A stretch of 64,000 nt of DNA from Marvinbryantia formatexigens DSM 14469. Its GTDB lineage: Bacteria; Bacillota; Clostridia; Lachnospirales; Lachnospiraceae. Below, in pieces: positions 1 through 7,403 of this stretch (within the stretch, counting starts at the first letter, position 1; each line of letters opens with the position of its first letter). A program made the position numbers and the translations under genes. The notes below the pieces were generated by a model. That model had not been told where the DNA came from and ran no database searches. It worked only from the letters and a program-made list of their open reading frames with translations. The stretch is from positions 3,079,001 through 3,143,000 of the forward strand of contig NZ_CP102268.1 in NCBI RefSeq assembly GCF_025148285.1. Direction: 5' to 3'.

Positions 1-1
1 A

Positions 2-580
2 GCGATGCAGCAGCTGGAGGAATGGATTAACGCGGGCGTGATGCCGTCTCTGGAAACTATGTCTGAAAACGGCGAGGATGTGCTGTTCCAGTCCGGCAAG
101 GTTGCAATGGTTCTGCAGGGCTCCTGGATGCTGGCGGCGTATAAAGAGAATGAATATACGAGCGCAAACTGCGATGTGATAGAGCTTCCGAAGAGTGCCG
201 AAACAGGCAGAAGAGTATCTGTATACAATGGACTTGGCTGGGCGGCTTCGGCATCCGGAGAGCACACGGAGGAAGCATGGCAGCTGATCGAATACCTTGG
301 GTCTGAAGATGCGCAGAAGCAGCAGGCGGAGCTTGGCGTGACCATGTCCGCATACACCGGCACCTCTGACGCCTGGGTAAATTCTGCACCCCAGTTTAAT
401 CTGCAGGCATATCTGAATATGATGGAGGATATGGAAATCCGCCCGTATTCCCGCTCCACTGTTGCCTGGGAGAATGAAAACGCTGAAATTCTGAAGGGCG
501 TTTATACCGGTGAACTGACGATGGAGGAAGCATGCAGACAGATGGCAGAGCAGATGAACGAAAAGCTGGCGGAGGAATAA
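2..580 (+). CDS. Sugar ABC transporter substrate-binding protein, C-terminal part
   Basis: This is the last ~192 residues of an extracellular solute-binding protein (CUT1, SBP family 1) that would deliver a sugar to the two permeases encoded next. The fragment shows the typical C-terminal lobe: a segment where the protein 'fills' a buffer (VLFQSGKVAMVLQGSWML), then the GLGWAASASGEHTEEAWQLIEYL helix pair seen in sugar-binding proteins. The N-terminus, signal peptide and lipobox lie outside the window; the frame is open to the left edge, so the internal ATG at base 5 is not the real start. The context (MalF/MalG-like permeases, AraC regulator, MelA) points to melibiose/raffinose-type oligosaccharides; the substrate is inferred from neighbours only. 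Confidence 0.88.
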   Translation, partial: AMQQLEEWINAGVMPSLETMSENGEDVLFQSGKVAMVLQGSWMLAAYKENEYTSANCDVIELPKSAETGRRVSVYNGLGWAASASGEHTEEAWQLIEYLGSEDAQKQQAELGVTMSAYTGTSDAWVNSAPQFNLQAYLNMMEDMEIRPYSRSTVAWENENAEILKGVYTGELTMEEACRQMAEQMNEKLAEE

Positions 581-623
581 CGGCGGTGCTGCCCGTGCAG
601 GCGGGAAAACGAAAACGAAGACC

Positions 624-651
624 AGGGGCTGCCGCGCCGGCGGCGGCCCTT
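624..651 (+). promoter_or_regulatory. Intercistronic GC-rich hairpin between binding protein and permease genes
   Basis: A ten-base-pair stem (626-635 with 640-649, one G-T pair) lies 44 bases after the binding-protein stop and before the permease ribosome site, with only a short T stretch behind it. Such hairpins commonly protect the upstream message or act as partial terminators so that the binding protein is made in excess over the membrane parts. The structure is seen; the role is inferred. Confidence 0.5.
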
Positions 652-676
652 TGTACAGCAAAGAGGTGATTCGGAA

Positions 677-1570
677 ATGATACAACAGAAAAAACATACG
701 GGAAGGGCGCGCAGCGAGTTTTTGTGGGGCTGGCTCTTCATCCTTCCGACGATGATCGGACTGGTTATTCTGAATATTATCCCTATATTCCAGACGATTT
801 ACCAGAGCTTTTTCAAGACGGGAGATTTTGGAAAGGGAAATATCTTTATCGGTCTGCAGAACTACGAGAAGGTGTTTGGAGACGGCGAGGTCTGGCAGGC
901 GCTGATAAACACATTTAAGTACGCGATCGTGGAGGTTCCCTTCTCCATTGTGATCGCGCTGGTGCTGGCGGTGCTTCTTAATCGGAAGATAAAAGGGCGT
1001 TCCGTATACCGGACGATTATTTTCCTCCCGATGGTGGCGGCTCCGGCGGCGGTGGCTATGGTCTGGCGGTGGCTGTTTAACTCGGATTTCGGTCTGATTA
1101 ATAATGTATTTCACATACATGTCAACTGGGTATCCGACCCGGATATCGCAATATATTCCATAGCGATTATCGGCATCTGGTCCATTCTCGGATACAATAT
1201 GGTGCTTTTCCTGGCGGGGCTCCAGGAGATTCCCGGCGACTACTATGAAGCGGCACAAATCGACGGCGCTACGGGTGTGAAATCCTTTTTCCACATTACG
1301 ATTCCCCTGCTGTCCCCTACCATTTTCTTCGTGCTGGTTACGCGCGTTATCAGTTCGCTCCAGCTGTTCGATTTGATTTACATGGTCATTGACAAGTCGA
1401 ATCCGGCTCTGCAGAAAACCCAGTCGCTGGTGTATCTGTTTTATAAATATGCTTTTATTAATAAGAATAGGGGCTATGGAGCGACCATCGTTGTTCTTCT
1501 GTTTGTGATTACCCTCATTTTGACGGCATTCCAGATGATAGGGCAGAAAAAGTGGGTTTTCTATAATTAA
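677..1570 (+). CDS. Sugar ABC transporter permease, MalF/UgpA type
   Basis: Integral membrane subunit of a CUT1 carbohydrate ABC importer, 297 residues with about six transmembrane segments (the first near residues 15-37). The cytoplasmic EAA loop is visible around residues 190-210 (YYEAAQIDGATGVKSFFHITIPLL), the contact site for the ATPase. An AGAGGTG ribosome site precedes the ATG. It sits 96 bases after the binding-protein gene and 13 bases before the partner permease, so the three are one transcription unit. No ATPase gene is present here; as in many Firmicutes CUT1 systems, a shared MsmK-type ATPase encoded elsewhere would power it (inference). Confidence 0.93.
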   Translation: MIQQKKHTGRARSEFLWGWLFILPTMIGLVILNIIPIFQTIYQSFFKTGDFGKGNIFIGLQNYEKVFGDGEVWQALINTFKYAIVEVPFSIVIALVLAVLLNRKIKGRSVYRTIIFLPMVAAPAAVAMVWRWLFNSDFGLINNVFHIHVNWVSDPDIAIYSIAIIGIWSILGYNMVLFLAGLQEIPGDYYEAAQIDGATGVKSFFHITIPLLSPTIFFVLVTRVISSLQLFDLIYMVIDKSNPALQKTQSLVYLFYKYAFINKNRGYGATIVVLLFVITLILTAFQMIGQKKWVFYN

Positions 1571-1583
1571 GGGGGGGATTGCG

Positions 1584-2426
1584 ATGGAGCACAGTTATAC
1601 AAGAAAGAAAAAACTTACCACTGTTGTGATTCACGTCATTCTGATTCTGGTATCCATCACTATGCTGGTGCCGTTTATATGGATGATTCTGACAGCCTTT
1701 AAGTCTGTGACAGAGGCAACCTCTGTAGATCCCTTCACCATTTTTCCGAGGGAGTGGAGAACAGACGCGTTTACCACGGTTTTAGAAAACATGAATTTTC
1801 TGATGCTTTACAGAAATACCCTGCTGCTTATTTTCTTCCGGGTGGTCTGTGCTGTGCTGACAGCGACAATGGCAGGCTATGCATTTGGACGGCTGCATTT
1901 TAGGGGACGCAATTTCTGCTTTTCTCTGGTGCTGATTCAGATGATGGTTCCGTCGCAGATATTCATTATTCCGCAATATCTGATGATAAGCAAAATGGGA
2001 ATGCTCAACACGATTTTTGCCCTCGTATTTCCGGGCATGGTGACGGCTTTTGGCACTTTTCTTCTCCGTCAGGGGTATATGGGACTGCCGAATGATCTGG
2101 AGGATGCCGCCAGACTGGACGGCTGCAATATCGGTCAGACGTTTTTATATGTGATGGCGCCGCTCACCAGATCCAGTATGGTGGCGCTGGGAATTTTTAC
2201 AGCGGTGTTTGCGTATAAGGATCTGATGTGGCCGATGATTGTAAATACAGACAAGGATATGCTGGTGCTTTCCTCGGCTCTTGCCAAGATGCAGGGACAG
2301 TATGTGTCAAAATTCCCGGAGCTGATGGCGGCGTCCCTGATTGCCTGCATCCCGATGATTGTTATTTATATCATCTTCCAGAAACAGTTCATTGAAGGAA
2401 TCGCGACAAGCGGCGGAAAGCTGTGA
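1584..2426 (+). CDS. Sugar ABC transporter permease, MalG/UgpE type
   Basis: Second membrane subunit of the importer, 280 residues, about six transmembrane segments, beginning with a basic cytoplasmic tail and a hydrophobic helix near residues 13-35. The EAA motif is at about residues 170-195 (LPNDLEDAARLDGCNIGQTFLYVMAPL). It is preceded by a GGGGGGAT ribosome site and lies 13 bases after the MalF-like gene, consistent with stoichiometric heterodimer assembly. Its length and topology are normal for the family. Nothing in the sequence fixes the sugar; MelA downstream suggests an alpha-galactoside. Confidence 0.93.
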   Translation: MEHSYTRKKKLTTVVIHVILILVSITMLVPFIWMILTAFKSVTEATSVDPFTIFPREWRTDAFTTVLENMNFLMLYRNTLLLIFFRVVCAVLTATMAGYAFGRLHFRGRNFCFSLVLIQMMVPSQIFIIPQYLMISKMGMLNTIFALVFPGMVTAFGTFLLRQGYMGLPNDLEDAARLDGCNIGQTFLYVMAPLTRSSMVALGIFTAVFAYKDLMWPMIVNTDKDMLVLSSALAKMQGQYVSKFPELMAASLIACIPMIVIYIIFQKQFIEGIATSGGKL

Positions 2427-2526
2427 TATACTAAAGATAAAACCAGAGACTAAAAAATCCGATATTTGCAGAATGCCGGAGAGATAGACGGAACATGGCG
2501 ACACACAGGGCGGGAGGCAGATAAAG

Positions 2527-3444
2527 TTGGTTCATACAGTGGGATATACAAATTCGGCAAGCTATAAATGCCTGGAAAATCTGAAGGGCAGCTCCACGAA
2601 CCTCTATCTGATGTACTGCGGCTGGGAAATCTGCGACCCAGGACACCGGTTCGGACCGAACAGGCGCAGCTCGTATGTGCTTCATATGGTACAGGAGGGC
2701 AGGGGATATCTGGAAATGGGAGAGGCGCATTATACGCTGGAAAAGGGCGATGTGTTTCTGATTCCGGAGGGCGTTGAGGCATGGTACGAGGCAGATAAGG
2801 AAACTCCGTGGTCTTATCGCTGGATCGGTTTTGAAGGGGTAAGCGCAAGGGAATGTCTGGAGAGTGCGGGCTTTACGCCGCAGAAGCCGGTGCGCAAGGT
2901 CCGGTGTCTGGATAAGGTCGGCGGATATATTGACCAGATGCTGAAATGTCATCAGCTTTATTATGAAAACGAGCTGAAGCGCAACGCACTGCTGATGCTT
3001 GTGTTTGCGGAGCTGATTACGGATAACCGGAAAAATCTGGCAGGGATGGGAAAATACCCGTCGGAGCACCGGTATCCAAGCTCCGTGTATGTGGAGCATG
3101 CGATTGAGTACATTAATGAAAATTACAGCAAACGCCTGCGCATTAATGAGCTGGCGGATTATATAGGAGTAAACAGAAGCTATCTGACCAGCAGCTTTCA
3201 GGAAAATATCGGCTGCTCGCCCAGAGAATATCTGATGAAACTGCGTATGGAAAAGGCAAAGACCCTCCTCAAAAATCCGGACATCCAGGTGAATGAGGTG
3301 GCGGCTATGGTGGGCTATACAGACCCGCTTGCGTTTTCGAAAATATTTAAGAGCCGTACAGGCAGAAGCCCGAAGGAATACAAGGAGGAGAAAAGCCGTC
3401 TTGTAGTAGGAAAAAAGAAGGGCGACTGTACTGGAAATGTATAA
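2527..3444 (+). CDS. AraC family regulator of the alpha-galactoside cluster (MsmR-like)
   Basis: A 305-residue regulator with an N-terminal cupin sensor domain (HRFGPNRRSSYVLHMVQEGRGYL, then YTLEKGDVFLIPEG) and a C-terminal AraC DNA-binding domain of two helix-turn-helix units (about residues 190-290, ending in the signature AAMVGYTDPLAFSKIFKSRTGRSPKEYK). The start is TTG, nine bases after GGGAGG at 2512-2517; no better ATG is available. It lies between the transporter genes and melA in the same direction, as MsmR/RafR-type activators do, and probably activates this operon when the sugar binds the cupin. Specificity is inferred from context. Confidence 0.92.
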   Translation: MVHTVGYTNSASYKCLENLKGSSTNLYLMYCGWEICDPGHRFGPNRRSSYVLHMVQEGRGYLEMGEAHYTLEKGDVFLIPEGVEAWYEADKETPWSYRWIGFEGVSARECLESAGFTPQKPVRKVRCLDKVGGYIDQMLKCHQLYYENELKRNALLMLVFAELITDNRKNLAGMGKYPSEHRYPSSVYVEHAIEYINENYSKRLRINELADYIGVNRSYLTSSFQENIGCSPREYLMKLRMEKAKTLLKNPDIQVNEVAAMVGYTDPLAFSKIFKSRTGRSPKEYKEEKSRLVVGKKKGDCTGNV

Positions 3445-3464
3445 AAGAAAAGGAGAAAGATAGC

Positions 3465-4790
3465 ATGGTTAAAATTACTTTTATGGGTGCCGGAAGTACG
3501 GTTTTCGCCAGAAATGTGCTGGGAGACTGCATGTGTACCCCGGCATTGCGGGACAGCGAGATTGCGCTGTACGATATTGATGAAAAGAGACTGGAGGATT
3601 CCAGAATTATTCTGAGCGCGATTAATCATAATGTCAATGAGGACAGAGCGACGATCCGTACATATCTGGGAGCAGAAAACAGAAAGGATGCGCTGAGGAA
3701 TGCGGATTTCGTGGTCAATGCCATCCAGGTGGGAGGCTACGAGCCCTGCACGGTGACGGATTTTGAGATTCCGAAAAAATACGGTATCCGGCAGACCATA
3801 GCGGATACGCTCGGCATCGGCGGCATCATGCGCGCGCTGCGTACCATTCCGGTACTGGAGGAGTTTGCAAGGGATATGGAGGAAGTGTGCCCCGATACGT
3901 TATTTCTGAATTACTCAAACCCGATGGCAATGCTCACCGGCTATATGCAGCGGTTTACAAAAATCCGTACCGTCGGGCTCTGCCACAGTGTGCAGGTATG
4001 CTCTGAGAAGCTTCTGGAGGGCATGGGTATGCAGGATAAGCTGGAGGGACGGACGGAGCTGATTGCCGGAATCAATCATATGGCGTGGCTTCTGGAAATC
4101 CGCGATAAGGACGGCAACGACCTTTATCCGGAAATTCGCAGGATCGCGGAGGAGCGCAATACTTCCGGGGAAAAGCATGACGATATGGTGCGCTACGAGT
4201 ATATCCGCCAGCTGGGCTATTATTGTACGGAATCCAGCGAGCACAACGCGGAGTACAATCCGTTCTTTATTAAATCAAAATATCCGGAAATGATAGAGGA
4301 GTTTCATATTCCGCTTGACGAATATCCGAGGCGCTGCGTCAATCAGATAGAGGGCTGGGAAAAGGAGCGGGAGGATATCCTGCGCGACGGCAAAATCACG
4401 CATGAGAGAAGCAAAGAGTATGCTTCTTATATCATGGAGGCGGTTGTGACCAATACGCCGTATAAAATCGGCGGCAATGTGCTGAACAACGGTTACATTG
4501 ATAATCTGCCGGCGGATGCCTGCGTGGAGGTGCCCTGCTATGTTGACGGCACCGGAGTCCACCCGGTAAAGGTGGGTAAACTTCCGACGCAGCTTGCGGC
4601 GATGAATTCCTCCAATATAAGTCCGCAGCTTTTAACGATAGAAGCCGCTGTCACGAAGGACCGCCAGAAAATCTACCAGGCGGCGATGATGGATCCGCAC
4701 ACAGGAGCGGAGCTGAATATCCGGGACATCCGGGCGATGTGCGATGAGCTGATTGAAGCACATGGCGAATACATGAAAGATTACAGATAA
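3465..4790 (+). CDS. melA: Alpha-galactosidase, glycoside hydrolase family 4
   Basis: Cytoplasmic GH4 enzyme (441 residues) that releases galactose from melibiose or raffinose-type sugars using NAD+ and a divalent metal through an oxidation-elimination route. The NAD-binding GAGST turn is at residues 8-12. Metal ligands typical of the family are visible: Cys173 in GLCHSVQ and His205 in GINHMAW. Long stretches such as GGYEPCTVTDFE and ADTLG-IGGIMRALRTIP match E. coli MelA as I remember it, which favours alpha-galactosidase over the 6-phospho-glycosidase or galacturonidase branches. The gene follows the AraC gene by 20 bases with an AAGGAG ribosome site and ends the operon at a strong hairpin. 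Confidence 0.92.
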   Translation: MVKITFMGAGSTVFARNVLGDCMCTPALRDSEIALYDIDEKRLEDSRIILSAINHNVNEDRATIRTYLGAENRKDALRNADFVVNAIQVGGYEPCTVTDFEIPKKYGIRQTIADTLGIGGIMRALRTIPVLEEFARDMEEVCPDTLFLNYSNPMAMLTGYMQRFTKIRTVGLCHSVQVCSEKLLEGMGMQDKLEGRTELIAGINHMAWLLEIRDKDGNDLYPEIRRIAEERNTSGEKHDDMVRYEYIRQLGYYCTESSEHNAEYNPFFIKSKYPEMIEEFHIPLDEYPRRCVNQIEGWEKEREDILRDGKITHERSKEYASYIMEAVVTNTPYKIGGNVLNNGYIDNLPADACVEVPCYVDGTGVHPVKVGKLPTQLAAMNSSNISPQLLTIEAAVTKDRQKIYQAAMMDPHTGAELNIRDIRAMCDELIEAHGEYMKDYR

Positions 4791-4810
4791 ATTCCATGAT
4801 GCCAGGGCAG

Positions 4811-4857
4811 AAAGCCCGGAGCGCGGTGCAGCGTAAAGCTGTCCGGCTCCGGGCTTT
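4811..4857 (+). terminator. Intrinsic terminator after melA
   Basis: A perfect 12-base-pair stem (AAAGCCCGGAGC at 4811-4822 with GCTCCGGGCTTT at 4846-4857) around a 23-base loop follows the melA stop by 20 bases. The 3' T run is short, but the stem strength and the change to a new promoter just downstream make this the likely end of the alpha-galactoside operon. Confidence 0.75.
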
Positions 4858-4885
4858 GCCGGAGTCTGCAGAAATGGAAATCCTT

Positions 4886-4980
4886 TTTACAAGAATGTAA
4901 TATTTGTAAAACATGAAATAATTTTTGAGTTACAAAATTATAACATAATGGGTTGACATAGAGGGGATTTGTGGTACAAT
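4886..4980 (+). promoter_or_regulatory. Promoter and probable operator of the XRE-ImmA-PIN unit
   Basis: A near-consensus promoter, TTGACA at 4953-4958 and TACAAT at 4975-4980 with a 16-base spacer, stands 28 bases before the XRE start. Upstream is an inverted repeat TTTACAA (4886-4892) / TTGTAAA (4904-4910), and a third half-site (GTTACAAA) lies nearer the promoter. The palindromic half-sites are the kind that XRE repressors bind; autoregulation is inferred. Confidence 0.7.
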
Positions 4981-5008
4981 AGATTTAAGCAGAAGTGGAG
5001 GGATGGTC

Positions 5009-5341
5009 ATGAATGAATTGCTGGGAGGACGCATTAAAGCGTTAAGGAATGCAAAAAATTTTACGCAGGAACAAATTGCCGACCGGATTGGTGTGAGCAG
5101 ACAAAAATATGCCCGCATTGAGAACGGCGCGAACAGCATTACGCTGGATATTCTCTCCGCAATTGCAGAGGTACTGGATGTTACGGTGGGAGATATCACA
5201 AAGGTGCTTGATGAGAAGCCGGCTGTCGCTTACAGAGCAGGAGAGGGAGGCTCTTCTTCTGCAAAGATATTTGATATGCTTGATTTTTTCTATGCAAATA
5301 AGCATTTGTATGCAAAGCTTCAGCAAAGAGATATGAAGTGA
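5009..5341 (+). CDS. XRE family helix-turn-helix regulator
   Basis: A 110-residue DNA-binding protein with one Cro/CI-type helix-turn-helix over about residues 5-60 (GGRIKALRNAKNFTQEQIADRIGVSRQKYARIENG). The tail of about 45 residues has no recognised domain and may hold the partner contact. I chose the ATG at 5009 because GGAGG (4997-5001) is well spaced for it and would overlap the ATG at 5003. The stop overlaps the next start by one base, so it is translationally coupled to the ImmA/IrrE-type protease. Such a pair is a regulator plus its protease or partner; it likely represses its own promoter just upstream. Confidence 0.9.
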   Translation: MNELLGGRIKALRNAKNFTQEQIADRIGVSRQKYARIENGANSITLDILSAIAEVLDVTVGDITKVLDEKPAVAYRAGEGGSSSAKIFDMLDFFYANKHLYAKLQQRDMK

Positions 5342-6174
5342 TGGAGGAGCACATGCAGGAGAGCAGACGGAGAGAAATACGAATCCAGGCGGACTTATTC
5401 AGAGCAAAATGTAAGGTAAGCTGTTATGGCATTATTGATTTATTTAAGGACTGCGAAAGACTCGGATATAAGCTGATTCGTTACCCGCTGGGAGAAGCGG
5501 CAGAACTGGGATTTGTCTTAATGAAAGACAACGATATTGTGATTTTTACCAATACAAGCAGCCGGTTATCCAGGGAAATTTTTACCCTTGCCCACGAGAT
5601 TGGTCATGCAGTGCTTCATATGGATGGCAATACATCATTTATAGATGATGGTGCGACGATTTCAGACAGAAGCATTGATGAGAAGGAACGTGAAGCGAAT
5701 TACTTTGCAGCCTGTCTGTTGATGCCTGCTGACGAAGTGGAAAAATTTTTAGACTTGAAAGTTGCAGATTTTCATAAAAATGGTTTGTCTGCAATGGATA
5801 TAGCAAGGATAATGTCTGAGTTTAATGTAAGCTTTGATATGGCGCTGAACCGTCTGGAAAGTCTCGGAAAAATTAATATGAGCGAAAAACTGAAGCTCGA
5901 CAATGAGCGTAATGAAAAACGGGTCGGAAATCTGCTCAGAAGTGTGGGAGGAAGCTACAGACTAAATATTCCGGGAAACGAAATTGACATACCCGGTGAA
6001 TATCTGGATTATGCAATATATAATTATAATCATAATGCGATTCCGGAAGGTACGCTGGAACGGATGCTGGCATATTATCACCTGAGCCGGGAGGATGTCA
6101 GTGACAGATTGTCAGAGCCTCAGGAGGATGACGGGGATAATCTCGATGCACTTATAGGAGGATTAAAGGATTGA
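5341..6174 (+). CDS. ImmA/IrrE family metallo-endopeptidase
   Basis: A 277-residue protein with the gluzincin motif HEIGH at residues 85-89 (TLAHEIGHAVLH), a downstream Glu-rich segment (DEKEREANYFAACLLMPADEV) that supplies the third zinc ligand, and a helical C-terminal extension after about residue 180. ImmA of ICEBs1 cleaves the XRE repressor ImmR, and IrrE/DdrO works likewise, so the coupled XRE protein is the obvious substrate candidate. The ATG at 5341 overlaps the XRE stop; a GTG one codon earlier is less likely. No integrase or mobile-element genes flank it, so it looks like a stand-alone regulatory or toxin-antitoxin-like cassette rather than part of an ICE (inference). Confidence 0.9.
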   Translation: MEEHMQESRRREIRIQADLFRAKCKVSCYGIIDLFKDCERLGYKLIRYPLGEAAELGFVLMKDNDIVIFTNTSSRLSREIFTLAHEIGHAVLHMDGNTSFIDDGATISDRSIDEKEREANYFAACLLMPADEVEKFLDLKVADFHKNGLSAMDIARIMSEFNVSFDMALNRLESLGKINMSEKLKLDNERNEKRVGNLLRSVGGSYRLNIPGNEIDIPGEYLDYAIYNYNHNAIPEGTLERMLAYYHLSREDVSDRLSEPQEDDGDNLDALIGGLKD

Positions 6175-6826
6175 GAGCCTCTTTGGATACGAATGTGATT
6201 ATCCATTTTTACAGAGCGCGGCTTCAAGAGATTTTATTCAGTTTTTTGATGAAGGAGTATTTATATATGAGCAGATTCGAACGGCTGAGTTAAAAAATCA
6301 TGGGAAAGATGTGCTGGAAATGGTTGACGCTGATATTGCTTCCGGTAAAATTGAGATATATACGAACCAGAGGCTGAAAGAAATGGCTGTTTACCGGATA
6401 TTTGAAAACAATGTCAGAGAAAACCGTATCCTGTATGACACAGGAGACCTTGGCGAGGTCTACGCCATTTCGCTGGCGCAGACCCTGGGAGCGTACGCTC
6501 TTGTTACGGATGATATAAAGCAAGGCGGACCGTACATGTCGCTGCTTCAATTTGAAGATGAGGCGATGCCGTTTACATTTGCCGATGTCCTGATACTGAG
6601 ATATCTTACCGGAACAGTTGATGAGATGCAGACAGTAAAGGATTTTCATGCTATCAATGATGCATCGGATCTGAAATGGGTTTTTCAAAGCCATCTGAAA
6701 AAGTTTATCCGGAGATTCTGGTACGACCCATACAGAAAAGGGGATACGGCATGGATTGAAAAGCTTACCTCTGAAAAAGGAATTAACGTAAAGAGTAAAT
6801 TGATGGCTCTGAGAAAACTGATGTAG
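6171..6826 (+). pseudogene. PIN-domain protein, reading frame interrupted at a T6 tract
   Basis: The gene begins at a TTG (6171) nine bases after AGGAGG and overlaps the protease stop. The first frame reads a PIN N-terminus with catalytic Asp6 (LRASLDTNVIIHFYRARLQEILFS). At TTTTTT (6242-6247) the frame must slip back one base to continue as DEGVFIYEQIR and on to the stop at 6826. Read through, the protein is about 218 residues and keeps the other acidic sites: Glu in EQIRTAEL, Asp and Glu in TGDLGEVYAISLA, and Asp in LVTDD. PIN proteins are Mg-dependent RNases, often toxins. The break may be a true mutation, an assembly error, or a -1 frameshift on T TTT TTG; the last ~170 codons alone form an open frame from a GTG at 6311. 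Confidence 0.75.
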
Positions 6827-6842
6827 TCAGGGCGGCACCTGC

Positions 6843-7250
6843 CTACTCCTGTTCATGGCACGGTATCAGATTGCTGACATACGGGCGTGCGCCGGAGAGC
6901 ACTTCATCATAAAAATTCTGCTTCCAGTCAATATAGGCAATGCTGTCCTGCAATTCCTCAATAGAAGAGCGCAGCTCCTGCTGTTTTTTGGTCAGCATTT
7001 CCTTGCGCTGCGGGATGGTGGATTCTCCCAGCAGGCACAAATCCAGATACTCTTTCATTTCCTGGATACTCATGCCGCATTTTTTCAGGCAGGTGAGGTC
7101 CTTGATCCATTTTACATCTCTTTCATCAAAAATCCGCCGGTTGTTACGGTCACGTTTCACATTGGGAACCAGTCCCTCATTGCAGTAGAATTTCAGAGTC
7201 TGGTAGGTCATATCCAGCTCCCGGCAGACCTGCATCATCGTATACATCAT
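6843..7250 (-). CDS. MerR family transcriptional regulator
   Basis: A 135-residue regulator with the N-terminal winged helix typical of MerR (MMYTMMQVCRELDMTYQTLKFYCNEGLV, then RRIFDERDVKWIKDL), followed by a long dimerisation helix (about residues 75-115). It has only scattered cysteines, so it is not an obvious metal sensor; it resembles regulators that respond to aldehydes or thiol stress. GGAGG precedes the first two ATG codons, and either could be used. It is divergent from the iron-dependent alcohol dehydrogenase, and the intergenic region carries a 19-base-spacer promoter with a dyad, so that enzyme is its most probable target. Confidence 0.9.
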   Translation of the reverse strand: MMYTMMQVCRELDMTYQTLKFYCNEGLVPNVKRDRNNRRIFDERDVKWIKDLTCLKKCGMSIQEMKEYLDLCLLGESTIPQRKEMLTKKQQELRSSIEELQDSIAYIDWKQNFYDEVLSGARPYVSNLIPCHEQE

Positions 7251-7296
7251 GTGTTCCTCCTGTTGTTTTTTATAAACGTTTTTTTATAAAAAGCTA

Positions 7297-7327
7297 TTGA
7301 CCGATAGTTACTATCGTAAAATATAAT
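7297..7327 (+). promoter_or_regulatory. MerR-type promoter of the alcohol dehydrogenase gene
   Basis: TTGACC (7297-7302) and TATAAT (7322-7327) are separated by 19 bases instead of the usual 17, and the spacer region contains a perfect dyad CGATAG-TTA-CTATCG at 7302-7316. An over-long spacer with the operator between the promoter boxes is the hallmark of MerR-activated promoters, which the regulator untwists. The layout is seen; control by the adjacent MerR protein is inferred. Confidence 0.82.
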
Positions 7328-7403
7328 CGGTTATGAGAAGCGGTTCAATAAACCGGATTGTAACATAAAAACTGCAGGATTGCAATAAAAGGAGGATTTT
7401 CAC

